8,978 nucleotides of DNA from Altererythrobacter sp. (GTDB lineage Bacteria > Pseudomonadota > Alphaproteobacteria > Sphingomonadales > Sphingomonadaceae). Position numbers and translations under genes: made by a program. Below are positions 1 to 7,573 of the stretch, piece by piece. The notes below the pieces were generated by a model. It worked only from the letters and a program-made list of their open reading frames with translations, was not told the DNA's origin and searched no databases. The first letter of the stretch is position 1. Every line of letters begins with the position of its first letter. Location of the stretch: contig WTKI01000129.1 in the NCBI GenBank assembly GCA_011524425.1, positions 1,425 through 10,402 on the forward strand. The letters run 5' to 3'.

Positions 1-2243
1 TTGCGTTCGAGAAATTCAAAGGCGCCAAACCGGAACTTGCGACCGCGATGAAGTCCGTCGGTGAAGTCATGGCGATTGGCCGTAATTTCCAGGAGAGTGT
101 GCAAAAGGCGCTGCGCGGGCTCGAAACAGACCTCGACGGCTTCAACCGCCAGACCGAGCTTGAAGGCGTATCGAAAGACGTCATCACCGCCGCGCTTTCC
201 AAGCGGACGCCGGATCGTTTGCTGAATGTCGCGCAGGCATTCCGCGAAGGGCTGAGTGTAGAAGAAATCCAGCCGATCACCGGCTATGATCCGTGGTTCC
301 TGCGCCAGATCGAAGAGATCATTGCTGCAGAGAACGAAGTGGCCGCAAATGGCCTACCCAGCGATGCGGCGGGCCTACGCAAGCTGAAGTCTATGGGATT
401 TTCCGACAAGAGGCTGGCGACTTTGGCTGTCCGCTCTGTCGGGGTCGCGGGCGGTTTGGGCGAGACGCAAGCCAAGCGTTCAGGCCTGCTGCATGACGCA
501 TTGCAGGCGATGGCGGGTGCGACCAGCGAGGAAGAAGTGCGCAAGCTTCGCGAGAAGCTGGGCGTGCGGCCTGTCTTCAAGCGGATCGACAGCTGCGCGG
601 CGGAATTCGAAGCGATTACGCCTTACATGTACTCGACCTATGAAGCGCCGAGCTTTGGCGAGCCGGAGTGCGAAGCGGACCCGAGCGACCGCAAGAAGAT
701 CGTCATTCTCGGCGGCGGGCCCAACCGCATCGGGCAGGGGATCGAGTTCGACTATTGCTGTGTCCACGCTTGTTTTGCGCTCGCAGAAGTCGGCTTTGAA
801 ACGATCATGGTCAATTGCAATCCGGAAACTGTCTCCACTGATTATGACACATCCGACAGGCTCTATTTTGAGCCTCTGACGGCTGAAGACGTGCTCGAAA
901 TTCTCAAGCTGGAGCAATCAACCGGCGAGCTGGTGGGTGTGATTGTGCAGTTTGGCGGGCAAACGCCGCTAAAACTGGCTCAAGCGCTGGAAGATGCCGG
1001 TATTCCGATCCTTGGAACGTCGCCCGATGCGATTGATTTGGCGGAAGACCGGGAAAGATTTGCTAAACTTGTCAATAAGTTAAAGCTCAAACAGCCGGAC
1101 AACGGCATTGCCTACAGCCGCGATGAAGCCGCAGCTGTTGCGGCCAGAATCGGCTACCCCGTGCTTCTTCGCCCTTCGTATGTACTTGGTGGACGAGCGA
1201 TGGAGATCGTCGATAGCGAAGCGCAATTGGACGACTACATCAAAACGGCTGTGAATGTGTCGGGCGACAGTCCGGTTCTGGTCGATCAATATTTGCGCGA
1301 TGCGGTCGAATGCGACGTCGATACGCTGTGCGACGGCACAGATGTTCGCGTGGCCGGCGTCATGCAGCATATCGAAGAGGCAGGCGTGCATTCAGGCGAC
1401 AGCGCGTGCACTTTGCCGCCTTACTCGCTGCCTGCAGAAATCGTTGAAGAGATGGAGCGCCAAGCCGAGGCTCTGGCCCGCGCGCTGAACGTGGTCGGTC
1501 TGATGAATGTGCAATTCGCTGTGAAGGATGGCGAGGTTTACCTAATCGAAGTGAACCCGCGCGCTTCGCGCACTGTGCCGTTTGTAGCAAAGGCCATCGG
1601 ACAACCGGTTGCCAAGATCGCCAGCCGTGTGATGGCAGGCGAAAAGCTGGAAAGCTTCGAACCGTTCAAGCGCGAATTCCCCTATATCGCAGTGAAAGAA
1701 GCGGTGTTCCCGTTCAACCGTTTCCCGGGCAGCGATCCCGTGCTTACGCCAGAAATGAAATCGACCGGCGAAGTTATGGGGATCGACAAGACGTTCGAAG
1801 AAGCCTTCCTCAAATCTCAAATGGGGGCAGGGATGGTCTTGCCGCGTGAAGGCACTCTGTTTGTGTCTGTGAAAGATACAGACAAGCCGCATATTCTAGG
1901 CGCAGTGAAAACCTTGATTGAGCAAGGCTTTGACGTTGTGGCGACAGGCGGGACGCAGAGGTATCTGGCGGAACAGGGATTGCCGGTGGAGCGCGTTAAC
2001 AAGGTCGCGGAAGGTCAGCCCCACATTGTCGATAAAATCATCGATGGCGACATCGCTTTGATCTTCAATACAACAGAAGGCTGGCAGAGCTTTAAGGACT
2101 CAAAATCTATCCGCGCGTCAGCGCTGGAAGAGAAGGTTCCTTACTATACCACAGCAGCCGCTTCGAGTGCGGCCGCAAGCGCAATTCATGCGGTAAACGC
2201 AAGTAAACTTGAAGTTCGCTCGCTCCAAGACTATTATAGCTAA
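1..2243 (+). CDS. carB: Carbamoyl-phosphate synthase large subunit, 5'-truncated by window edge
   Basis: CarB makes carbamoyl phosphate from bicarbonate, 2 ATP and ammonia channelled from CarA, feeding pyrimidine and arginine synthesis in the cytoplasm. The frame is open from base 3, reading [15 protein letters not shown] before the first ATG at 48, so that ATG is internal. About 746 residues are visible. By alignment from memory to E. coli CarB, roughly the first 360 residues (most of the carboxyphosphate ATP-grasp domain) lie off the left edge. Visible parts in order: the end of that domain with [11 protein letters not shown] (from 48), the oligomerisation domain, the second ATP-grasp domain starting near [15 protein letters not shown] (about 711-755) with [12 protein letters not shown] and metal-site NPRASRT (1554-1574), a second MKSTGEVMG (from 1755) marking the internal duplication, and the C-terminal MGS-like allosteric domain (about 1854-2243, with ATGGT and NTTEG). 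The stop is TAA. No frameshift or missing key residue is seen. greA follows on the same strand after 113 bp. Confidence 0.98.
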   Translation, partial: AFEKFKGAKPELATAMKSVGEVMAIGRNFQESVQKALRGLETDLDGFNRQTELEGVSKDVITAALSKRTPDRLLNVAQAFREGLSVEEIQPITGYDPWFLRQIEEIIAAENEVAANGLPSDAAGLRKLKSMGFSDKRLATLAVRSVGVAGGLGETQAKRSGLLHDALQAMAGATSEEEVRKLREKLGVRPVFKRIDSCAAEFEAITPYMYSTYEAPSFGEPECEADPSDRKKIVILGGGPNRIGQGIEFDYCCVHACFALAEVGFETIMVNCNPETVSTDYDTSDRLYFEPLTAEDVLEILKLEQSTGELVGVIVQFGGQTPLKLAQALEDAGIPILGTSPDAIDLAEDRERFAKLVNKLKLKQPDNGIAYSRDEAAAVAARIGYPVLLRPSYVLGGRAMEIVDSEAQLDDYIKTAVNVSGDSPVLVDQYLRDAVECDVDTLCDGTDVRVAGVMQHIEEAGVHSGDSACTLPPYSLPAEIVEEMERQAEALARALNVVGLMNVQFAVKDGEVYLIEVNPRASRTVPFVAKAIGQPVAKIASRVMAGEKLESFEPFKREFPYIAVKEAVFPFNRFPGSDPVLTPEMKSTGEVMGIDKTFEEAFLKSQMGAGMVLPREGTLFVSVKDTDKPHILGAVKTLIEQGFDVVATGGTQRYLAEQGLPVERVNKVAEGQPHIVDKIIDGDIALIFNTTEGWQSFKDSKSIRASALEEKVPYYTTAAASSAAASAIHAVNASKLEVRSLQDYYS

Positions 2244-2264
2244 ACGAATAGAGCGTTTCTCCCG

Positions 2265-2326
2265 AAAATTCAGACTGGTTTGGCCGCTGTGGCAAGGCGG
2301 CTTGTGTCAGGATTTCTCTGAATTTT
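2265..2326 (+). promoter_or_regulatory. Long inverted repeat between carB and greA (terminator or greA leader structure)
   Basis: A perfect 10-bp inverted repeat, AAAATTCAGA (2265-2274) and TCTGAATTTT (2317-2326), encloses an inner 5-bp stem GCCGC (2283-2287)/GCGGC (2297-2301). The outer right arm ends in TTTT followed by GAGGG, so it is a poor intrinsic terminator for carB. It could equally fold in the 5' leader of greA, whose Shine-Dalgarno starts 18 nt downstream. The repeat is seen directly; its function is inferred. Confidence 0.45.
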
Positions 2327-2356
2327 GAGGGATTTGCGCGATTAAGGATAGAATGG

Positions 2357-2833
2357 ATGGCTACGATGGAAAAGGTCCCAATGTTGGCAGAGGGCTATGA
2401 GCTGCTGACGGCTGATCTCAAGACGCTTCGCGAAGAACGCCCGCGCATTGTGGATGCGATCGAAGAAGCACGCGCGCATGGTGACCTGTCGGAAAACGCG
2501 GAATATCACGCGGCTAAAGAGCGCCAGGGACAGGTGGAAGCGCAGATCGCTGAGCTTGAAGACAAGGTCAGCCGTGCGCAAATTATCGACCCGTCGACGC
2601 TGTCTGGTGACAGAGTTATTTTCGGCGCGACTGTCACCTTGCTCGATGAAGATGACAAGCCGGTAAAGTATCAGATTGTTGGCCAGACCGAAGCGGATGC
2701 GAGCAAAGGCCGGATCTCTTACAACTCACCAATTGCGCGTGCCATGATCGGCAAGCAAAAGGATGACGAGATCGAAGTGACCGTTCCTTCAGGCGACAAG
2801 TTCTACCTCGTCGACAAGATCGAATTCATCTGA
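2357..2833 (+). CDS. greA: Transcription elongation factor GreA
   Basis: GreA enters the RNA polymerase secondary channel and stimulates cleavage of backtracked RNA, rescuing arrested complexes. The 158 residues match the usual GreA length. Residues 1-78 form the N-terminal antiparallel coiled coil with the conserved tip [13 protein letters not shown] (41-53), whose acidic D43 and E46 sit where E. coli D41 and E44 coordinate the catalytic magnesium. Residues 85-158 form the FKBP-like C-terminal domain, with [11 protein letters not shown] and [11 protein letters not shown]. The start at 2357 has AAGGAT (2344-2349) 7 nt upstream. An ATG at 2366 (MEKVPM) is a weaker alternative. It lies 113 bp after carB on the same strand, so it may be co-transcribed or have its own promoter in the gap; I could not pick a convincing -35/-10 pair. 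It is convergent with the DUF4170 gene. Confidence 0.98.
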   Translation: MATMEKVPMLAEGYELLTADLKTLREERPRIVDAIEEARAHGDLSENAEYHAAKERQGQVEAQIAELEDKVSRAQIIDPSTLSGDRVIFGATVTLLDEDDKPVKYQIVGQTEADASKGRISYNSPIARAMIGKQKDDEIEVTVPSGDKFYLVDKIEFI

Positions 2834-2840
2834 TCGGCTA

Positions 2841-2867
2841 GGGCGCTTTCGGGATATCCGGGCGCCC
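2841..2867. terminator. Possible bidirectional hairpin between greA and the DUF4170 gene
   Basis: GGGCGC (2841-2846) pairs with GCGCCC (2862-2867), with a small GGATATCC palindrome (2852-2859) in the loop. It starts 7 nt after the greA stop and lies 24 nt past the stop of the convergent gene. Neither side has a T-run, so it is not a canonical intrinsic terminator. Confidence 0.3.
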
Positions 2868-2891
2868 AATTCACTGCGCAATGCTCGCCGA

Positions 2892-3122
2892 CTAAGCGTC
2901 AGGCGTCAGAAGCTGGTGGATGTGCACTACAACGTAGCGCATTTCAGCATCATCAACTGTACGCTGCGCCTGTGCACGCCAAGCGTCTTCAGCTGATTCA
3001 TAGTCAGAATAGACGCCTACGACGTGCAAACTTTCAGGGTCCTGGAATTCCAAGCTGCGCGGATCCTTAACCCGGCCACCCATCACAAGATGCAGCTTTT
3101 GTGTCGGCGTTGTCTGTTCCAT
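2892..3122 (-). CDS. DUF4170 domain-containing small protein
   Basis: This 76-residue soluble protein of unknown function matches, from memory, the alphaproteobacterial DUF4170 family. Characteristic features are KLHLVMGGRVKDP (9-21), VVGVYSDYESAEDAWRAQAQ (34-53), TVDDAEMRYVVVHIH (55-69) and a short C-terminal tail. There is no signal peptide, membrane span or cysteine. The pattern of a strand, a conserved acidic/aromatic segment and a final strand suggests a small alpha/beta fold, but this is inference. The start is ATG with a weak GTGAG about 5 nt upstream. It converges on greA with 58 bp between stops, and follows the four-gene membrane block on the same strand after about 140 bp, so it probably has its own promoter. 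I cannot assign a role. Confidence 0.85.
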   Translation of the reverse strand: MEQTTPTQKLHLVMGGRVKDPRSLEFQDPESLHVVGVYSDYESAEDAWRAQAQRTVDDAEMRYVVVHIHQLLTPDA

Positions 3123-3212
3123 TGCGTCTCACTTTCAAAATGACCGGCCATCGGGCTTCTCGCGCACGCATTTAGGCCTGTTCGGTGGGTATGGGCTGGC
3201 TCATAAAGAATG

Positions 3213-3247
3213 CAGAATTACAGACAAGCCTGTCATGCAGTTTTCTG
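3213..3247 (-). terminator. Weak terminator candidate after the four-gene block
   Basis: On the minus strand an outer stem CAGAA/TTCTG (3243-3247 with 3213-3217) encloses GACA-GGCT-TGTC (3223-3234), and the sequence just past it is T-rich (TTCTTTAT). It lies 16 nt after the stop of the last gene of the block. The stems are short and interrupted, so the call is tentative. The rest of the 140-bp gap shows no clear promoter. Confidence 0.25.
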
Positions 3248-3263
3248 TATCGAATGCGATGGA

Positions 3264-3755
3264 TTAATGCGAAATTCTGTCCTTTAAGCCGCGTACAGCC
3301 CTGCGTGTTTTGCGGGTCGCATTGCGTTTAGCAGAAGCGACATTATCAGAAGCTTTAGTCGCAATGTATGCCGCTTCGCGTTTCGCAGAGCGGGTCTTCT
3401 CGCGCGCTGCATCGCTCAGATCTTCAAGTTTGTCTTGCCCTGTTCGGGCAGCGGAGGTGGCATCGTCAATCAATTTGATCCCATAAGCAAGGACAGCATC
3501 TCGCGCCAGCGTCGCTAACACGCCGCTTTTGCCGACTGCCTGACGCGCAACTCGCCGCCCTGGCTTAGTCATCATTCCTATCGCCAAGCCCGCCGCAATT
3601 GCTCCGCCGACTGCCAGAAGAGGATTACGTTTGACAAATGCCGCTGCGTCGCCGGCTGCCTCTTTAGCGCTCTGAGCGACCTGCCGGGCAGCATGGCGCG
3701 CTTCGCCTGCGGCAATGCGCTCTTTCAGCTCTTCGCGCTTATCGTCTTGTGACAT
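3264..3755 (-). CDS. Small basic membrane-anchored protein, YqjD/ElaB-like anchor (fourth gene of block)
   Basis: This 163-residue protein is of unknown function. Residues 1-37 are charged and helical. Residues 41-62 carry VKRNP followed by the Gly/Ala-rich hydrophobic stretch LLAVGGAIAAGLAIGMM and then KPGRR, resembling the C-terminal membrane anchor of DUF883 (YqjD/ElaB) proteins but placed centrally here. Residues 79-96 are a second, weaker hydrophobic stretch. Residues 100-163 are Ala/Lys/Arg-rich, probably a long amphipathic helix with a strongly basic end (KRNATRKTRRAVRGLKDR). I chose ATG 3755 over the upstream ATG at 3788 because GGAG lies 8 nt before it and the extra 11 residues (Cys, Trp, His) look non-coding. 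It follows the preceding gene by 47 bp on the same strand. Membrane association is inferred from hydrophobicity. Confidence 0.8.
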   Translation of the reverse strand: MSQDDKREELKERIAAGEARHAARQVAQSAKEAAGDAAAFVKRNPLLAVGGAIAAGLAIGMMTKPGRRVARQAVGKSGVLATLARDAVLAYGIKLIDDATSAARTGQDKLEDLSDAAREKTRSAKREAAYIATKASDNVASAKRNATRKTRRAVRGLKDRISH

Positions 3756-3802
3756 TATCCAAACTCCATGGGTGCAGCTGCTCAACAAAGAGCCTGCAAA
3801 GA

Positions 3803-4147
3803 TTACTCGGCATCGAGCTGTGTCGTTGTCTCCGCAGCGGTTACGGACTCGCTATCTCCTGCTTCGTCGCTGTCATCTGCTTCGAACAAAGAAACAATAG
3901 GGTTCCGGGCGAACCATATCAGCAATGCCCCTACGATGGCGGCCAAGATACCTTTGTGGTCGTTGGCGGCCGAGCTTGCCTTATCGAAAACATCGTGCGC
4001 GCTATCGTTAAGACTGGTCGCTGCTCGTTCTGTAAGGCTCGGGCGGGAGAAGACATTCTTTACATGCGCGACATCGGCATCCAGCAATGCCTTGGCTGCG
4101 TTTCTGATCGCTTTGTCTTCGCGCATTTGGTGCTTAAGGTTGCTCAT
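3803..4147 (-). CDS. Small single-span membrane protein, function unknown (third gene of block)
   Basis: This 114-residue protein matches no family I can name firmly. The N-terminal 60 residues are charged and helical (KHQMREDKAIRNAAKALLDA, then SLTERAATSLNDSAHDVFDKA). Residues 67-80 (GILAAIVGALLIWF) form one membrane span followed by ARNPIVSLF. The tail from residue 89 is acidic and Ser/Thr-rich. The start is ATG 4147: it overlaps the TGA of the preceding gene as ATGA (4147-4144), which indicates translational coupling. The Cys-rich extension up to 4261 is the shadow of that upstream gene. The IWFARNP segment recalls the arrangement in E. coli YqjK (a span followed by R-x-P), but similarity is too weak to name it. 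A DUF3618-like topology is another possibility. Confidence 0.78.
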   Translation of the reverse strand: MSNLKHQMREDKAIRNAAKALLDADVAHVKNVFSRPSLTERAATSLNDSAHDVFDKASSAANDHKGILAAIVGALLIWFARNPIVSLFEADDSDEAGDSESVTAAETTTQLDAE

Positions 4148-4569
4148 TGCTCGTCCTTTGCAAACGCATCGGCAATGTTGCGAGCACGGCTGCGCGCTCT
4201 TAGCAGAACGATGATTGTTGCCAGTAAAAGCACGCCGACAACGGCAGCAGTGGCTCCCCAAGCAGTCAGATATGGCGTGAGCGCAATGACTGCGCCCACG
4301 ACCAAAGCGATCAGCGCAAGGTGCAGAAATGCAAGCGCTGCAAGAACAGAGATCGCAGCCGACTTGCCTTGTTGCGCAGTATAGCCGAGCCGAGACTTCT
4401 GGAAGTTAAGCTCGGCCTCGGCGTAAGTGCGTCCATCTGCAATCAGCGCGAGAACATCGTCAGACAAACCGGGCTTGCTCTCCGGCGAGTTTTCTTCGCC
4501 GCGCAATGCTTCTTCAAATTCGTCTTCAGCACTGGGCGTTTGTTCGCCCGGTGCATCATCTTCGCGCAT
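4144..4569 (-). CDS. Phage_holin_3_6 / DUF1469 family protein, YqjE-like
   Basis: This 141-residue inner-membrane protein belongs by architecture to the Phage_holin_3_6 (DUF1469, YqjE) family. Despite the name, members are usually chromosomal and not lytic. Residues 1-35 are an acidic disordered leader. Residues 37-68 are an amphipathic helix with the family's alanine/glutamate pattern (DGRTYAEAELNFQKSRLGY). Residues 71-99 and 102-123 are two membrane spans separated by a very short turn (TPYLTAW), and the tail is basic (RARSRARNIADAF). ATG 4569 has GAGGGG shortly upstream. It lies 25 bp after the YqjD-like gene and overlaps the next gene by 4 nt. No lysis genes or phage genes lie nearby, so a holin role is unlikely. 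The E. coli relative YqjE is paired with YqjD, as here. Confidence 0.85.
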   Translation of the reverse strand: MREDDAPGEQTPSAEDEFEEALRGEENSPESKPGLSDDVLALIADGRTYAEAELNFQKSRLGYTAQQGKSAAISVLAALAFLHLALIALVVGAVIALTPYLTAWGATAAVVGVLLLATIIVLLRARSRARNIADAFAKDEQ

Positions 4570-4594
4570 AGAGCCCCCTCATGCTCCGCTTCAA

Positions 4595-5152
4595 TCAGTC
4601 TCGCGAACCGCGAAACAATCGAGCTAGAAGGAAACCGGCTACAGCTGCGATACCGATCGCAGTGCCAGGGCTCTTGCGCACAAATTCACGCGCATCTTCA
4701 CCGATCTCTTCAACGCTCTTAGCTTCAAGCTTAGCAGACGCTTCCTGCAAGCTACGGGATGCGCTGCGGGCGTAGTCACCATACTGGTCACCAAAGCGCT
4801 CGTCGAGCTGCGGGGCGGTATCTGAAATCACTTTGCCCAAAGAAGCGAGGCCATCACTGGCCTTGTTTTTGCCTTCCGCTGCAAGCTCGCCTGCTTTGAC
4901 TTTAGCTTCAGAGCCGTAATTCTTTGCTTCAGCCACGAGATCGGTTCCTTTCGCCTTGGCTTCATCACGATAAGAGCCTGCACGCTCTCCTGCTTCTGCT
5001 TTGAGAGCAGCGGCACCTGCTTTGGCTTCTTCAAGCGCTGCGCTGAAACGGGTCTTGGCCTCGCTTGTGCCGGTTTCCGCTTTCTTAGCAGCAGTCTTGG
5101 TTGTTGTCTTCTTAGCGGGGCTTTTTTTCCGCGTTGTCTTAGCTTCTGCCAT
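4595..5152 (-). CDS. YqjD/DUF883-like anchored protein with Lys-rich tail and 11-residue repeats
   Basis: This 185-residue protein begins the four-gene block. Residues 5-25 form a Lys/Thr/Ala/Pro tail (KKSPAKKTTTKTAAKK) resembling histone H1-like nucleic-acid-binding tails. Residues 42-107 contain six consecutive 11-residue units, most starting E-A-K or E-A-G, as in LEA group 3 or apolipoprotein-like amphipathic helices. Residues 108-150 include QYGDYARSASRSLQ and KSVEEIGED. The C-terminus (155-181) has REFVRKSPGTAIGIAAVAGF then LLARLFR, the Gly-rich anchor typical of DUF883/YqjD/ElaB proteins. ATG 5152 is preferred over the in-frame ATG at 5299: AAGGGAG lies 7 nt upstream, and the extension is Cys/Arg-rich and unlike the rest. 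Known for the family: E. coli YqjD is an inner-membrane protein that binds ribosomes in stationary phase. A similar role here is inferred. Eno is divergent, 192 bp away. Confidence 0.85.
   Translation of the reverse strand: MAEAKTTRKKSPAKKTTTKTAAKKAETGTSEAKTRFSAALEEAKAGAAALKAEAGERAGSYRDEAKAKGTDLVAEAKNYGSEAKVKAGELAAEGKNKASDGLASLGKVISDTAPQLDERFGDQYGDYARSASRSLQEASAKLEAKSVEEIGEDAREFVRKSPGTAIGIAAVAGFLLARLFRGSRD
4832..5029 (-). repeat. Six 33-bp (11-codon) units within the YqjD-like gene
   Basis: Residues 42-107 of the protein read in an uninterrupted 11-residue register: units start EAKAG, EAGER, EAKAK, EAKNY, KAGEL, KASDG. The periodicity is clear in protein and degenerate in DNA, so it is an old repeat and not a recent tandem expansion. 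It is expected to form a long amphipathic or right-handed coiled helix, as in LEA_4-type proteins. Confidence 0.7.
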
Positions 5153-5189
5153 GTTTGAACTCCCTTCGAGTCTTCGACCTAAAATACAG

Positions 5190-6628
<1,439 letters not shown>

Positions 6629-6632
6629 ACGC

Positions 6633-7364
6633 CTATAAGATGAGCGGATCTTCTGCCAGCAGTGCGTCTTTGAAGTAGGTTTCCATTTGTTCAATGCCGT
6701 GTTGTGAAAGGCGCACGAGCACTCTGCGCTGATCGCGCGGGTCGTGTTCGCGCTCCACTAATCCTGCGCTTTGCAAGACGCCCAGCCAGCGCAGGCCGGT
6801 TGTCGGAGGTGAAGCGGAACCTATGCAGGCGCTGGAGACAGAGACGGGCTTGTCTTCGGCATAGGCTATATAAAGGTCCAGCAAGATGTCCCAGGCAGGT
6901 TCTCCGAACAGCTCCTCTGCCTGGAAAAATGCGACCCGTTTGCGGCGTGCTTTGTACCGCGCGCGCGCGATCGCGAGGTAGCGGTCATTGTCTTTCATCT
7001 TCACAGCGCTTCCGGAAGCCTGGTTTTCCGTGTCTTGAATTAGGGCTGATTCAGCGGTTGGATGCGCACGGCCATTCTCGCCAGATTGAACGTCCTTGAG
7101 TTCGTTTGCTAGCTCTTGCAGCTGATAGGCCAGACGCCCCAGATCACGGGGGTCCAGCGTTCTTTCAGCAGTGTCGGCTGCTTCTGATCCGCTGTCGTCC
7201 GTGAGCCCGGGTCCAGTAATATTGGGCTGCTGCACTCTTGTTTGCGTGGAATTCGACAATGTTGTCGTGGGGGCAGGAGAGGGAAGGCGCTCAACCATGG
7301 CCGGGATTGCCAAGCAAGAACTTACCTCTCGATCCGCGCGCAGCGGGTCGCATGAAACAACCAT
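6633..7364 (-). CDS. MarR-type winged-helix transcriptional regulator
   Basis: This is a predicted DNA-binding regulator of 243 residues from ATG 7364. The first 70 residues are Ser/Thr/Pro-rich and look disordered. Residues 72-92 (DPRDLGRLAYQLQELANELK) form a helix, residues 132-144 are strongly basic (ARARYKARRKRVA), and about 149-232 form the winged-helix domain: FGEPAWDILLDLYIA, helix-turn-helix VSVSSACIGSASPPTTGLRW, then GLVEREHDPRDQRRVLVRLS, matching the MarR wing pattern. No ligand-sensing cysteine pair is obvious. The start is uncertain: ATG 7298 (221 residues) has no ribosome site, ATG 7364 has a weak GGA plus AGGAGG 15 nt away, and GTG 7403 would place AGGAGG inside the gene. It is tail to tail with eno and about 200 bp downstream of ribH on the same strand. 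The target is unknown; the dyad at 7428-7446 is a candidate for autoregulation. Confidence 0.85.
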   Translation of the reverse strand: MVVSCDPLRADREVSSCLAIPAMVERLPSPAPTTTLSNSTQTRVQQPNITGPGLTDDSGSEAADTAERTLDPRDLGRLAYQLQELANELKDVQSGENGRAHPTAESALIQDTENQASGSAVKMKDNDRYLAIARARYKARRKRVAFFQAEELFGEPAWDILLDLYIAYAEDKPVSVSSACIGSASPPTTGLRWLGVLQSAGLVEREHDPRDQRRVLVRLSQHGIEQMETYFKDALLAEDPLIL

Positions 7365-7379
7365 TGTGATCCAACTGGA

Positions 7380-7385
7380 CCTCCT
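7380..7385 (-). promoter_or_regulatory. Perfect Shine-Dalgarno AGGAGG upstream of the regulator gene
   Basis: AGGAGG is read on the minus strand. It lies 15 nt before ATG 7364, too far for the usual 5-10 nt, but only 5 nt before a TTG at 7374 in another frame. This decides nothing by itself but makes the regulator start ambiguous. Confidence 0.4.
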
Positions 7386-7427
7386 GCCAGAGTCAAAGGA
7401 CACTCAAGTCGAAGCATGCTGATGCTT

Positions 7428-7446
7428 ACGATGAATACTTCATCGT
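7428..7446. promoter_or_regulatory. Perfect 19-bp dyad, candidate operator of the MarR-type gene
   Basis: ACGATGAA (7428-7435) and TTCATCGT (7439-7446) are perfect inverted arms around TAC. Size and symmetry fit the operators of dimeric MarR-family proteins, and it lies 64 bp upstream of ATG 7364. A nearby palindrome AGCATGCT (7413-7420) may also matter. No confident -35/-10 pair was identified. Confidence 0.5.
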
Positions 7447-7480
7447 TTGCAGCGGAAAGGCACGAACTCCGTTTTGGTCT

Positions 7481-7523
7481 ACCCTGTTGAGAAGGGTCTA
7501 GCAGTCAGCCTCGGGCTAACCCT
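7481..7523. promoter_or_regulatory. Mutually exclusive hairpins in the ribH-regulator gap
   Basis: ACCCT (7481-7485), AGGGT (7493-7497) and ACCCT (7519-7523) occur in series, so the middle arm can pair with either neighbour. The right-hand pairing extends to TAGC (7499-7502)/GCTA (7515-7518) across one bulged base, giving nine pairs. Neither form has a T-run, so intrinsic termination is not supported. Confidence 0.3.
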
Positions 7524-7551
7524 ATCCGGATCAATACTTATCACGGTCAAT

Positions 7552-7573
7552 GCGTAGGCGGTATCGGCTACGC
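7552..7573 (-). terminator. Hairpin abutting the ribH stop codon
   Basis: GCGTAG and CTACGC arms (7552-7557 and 7568-7573) form a perfect 6-bp stem that begins inside the TAG stop of ribH, with a further CG/CG pairing inside the loop. No T-run follows on the minus strand. It could protect the 3' end or assist Rho-dependent termination. Confidence 0.3.

Noticed and set aside
480..917. A 145-codon minus-strand open frame inside carB
   Set aside because: It is antisense to a strongly conserved region of carB; its composition (Arg, Phe, His) is typical of a reverse-frame shadow.
3254..3272. Direct repeat AATGCGA spaced 13 bp
   Set aside because: Only 7 bp, and one copy lies inside the last codons of a gene; likely chance.
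3749..4384. A 211-codon open frame on the plus strand, opposite the third and YqjE-like genes
   Set aside because: It is Cys/Ala/Arg-rich with no domain-like pattern, covers parts of several well-formed minus-strand genes that have ribosome sites and coupled stops, and has no convincing ribosome site.
4144..4569. Prophage lysis (holin) gene
   Set aside because: The family name is historical. There is no endolysin, spanin or structural phage gene in the window, and the gene sits in a housekeeping context beside a YqjD-like gene.
6704..7099. A 131-codon plus-strand open frame opposite the MarR-type gene
   Set aside because: It is very Arg/Cys-rich and lies opposite the conserved winged-helix coding region; a shadow frame.
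7365..7386. Resemblance of the minus strand to the 16S rRNA 3' end (AGGAGGT next to TTGGATCAC)
   Set aside because: Only short matching words in the wrong order; no rRNA context on either side.
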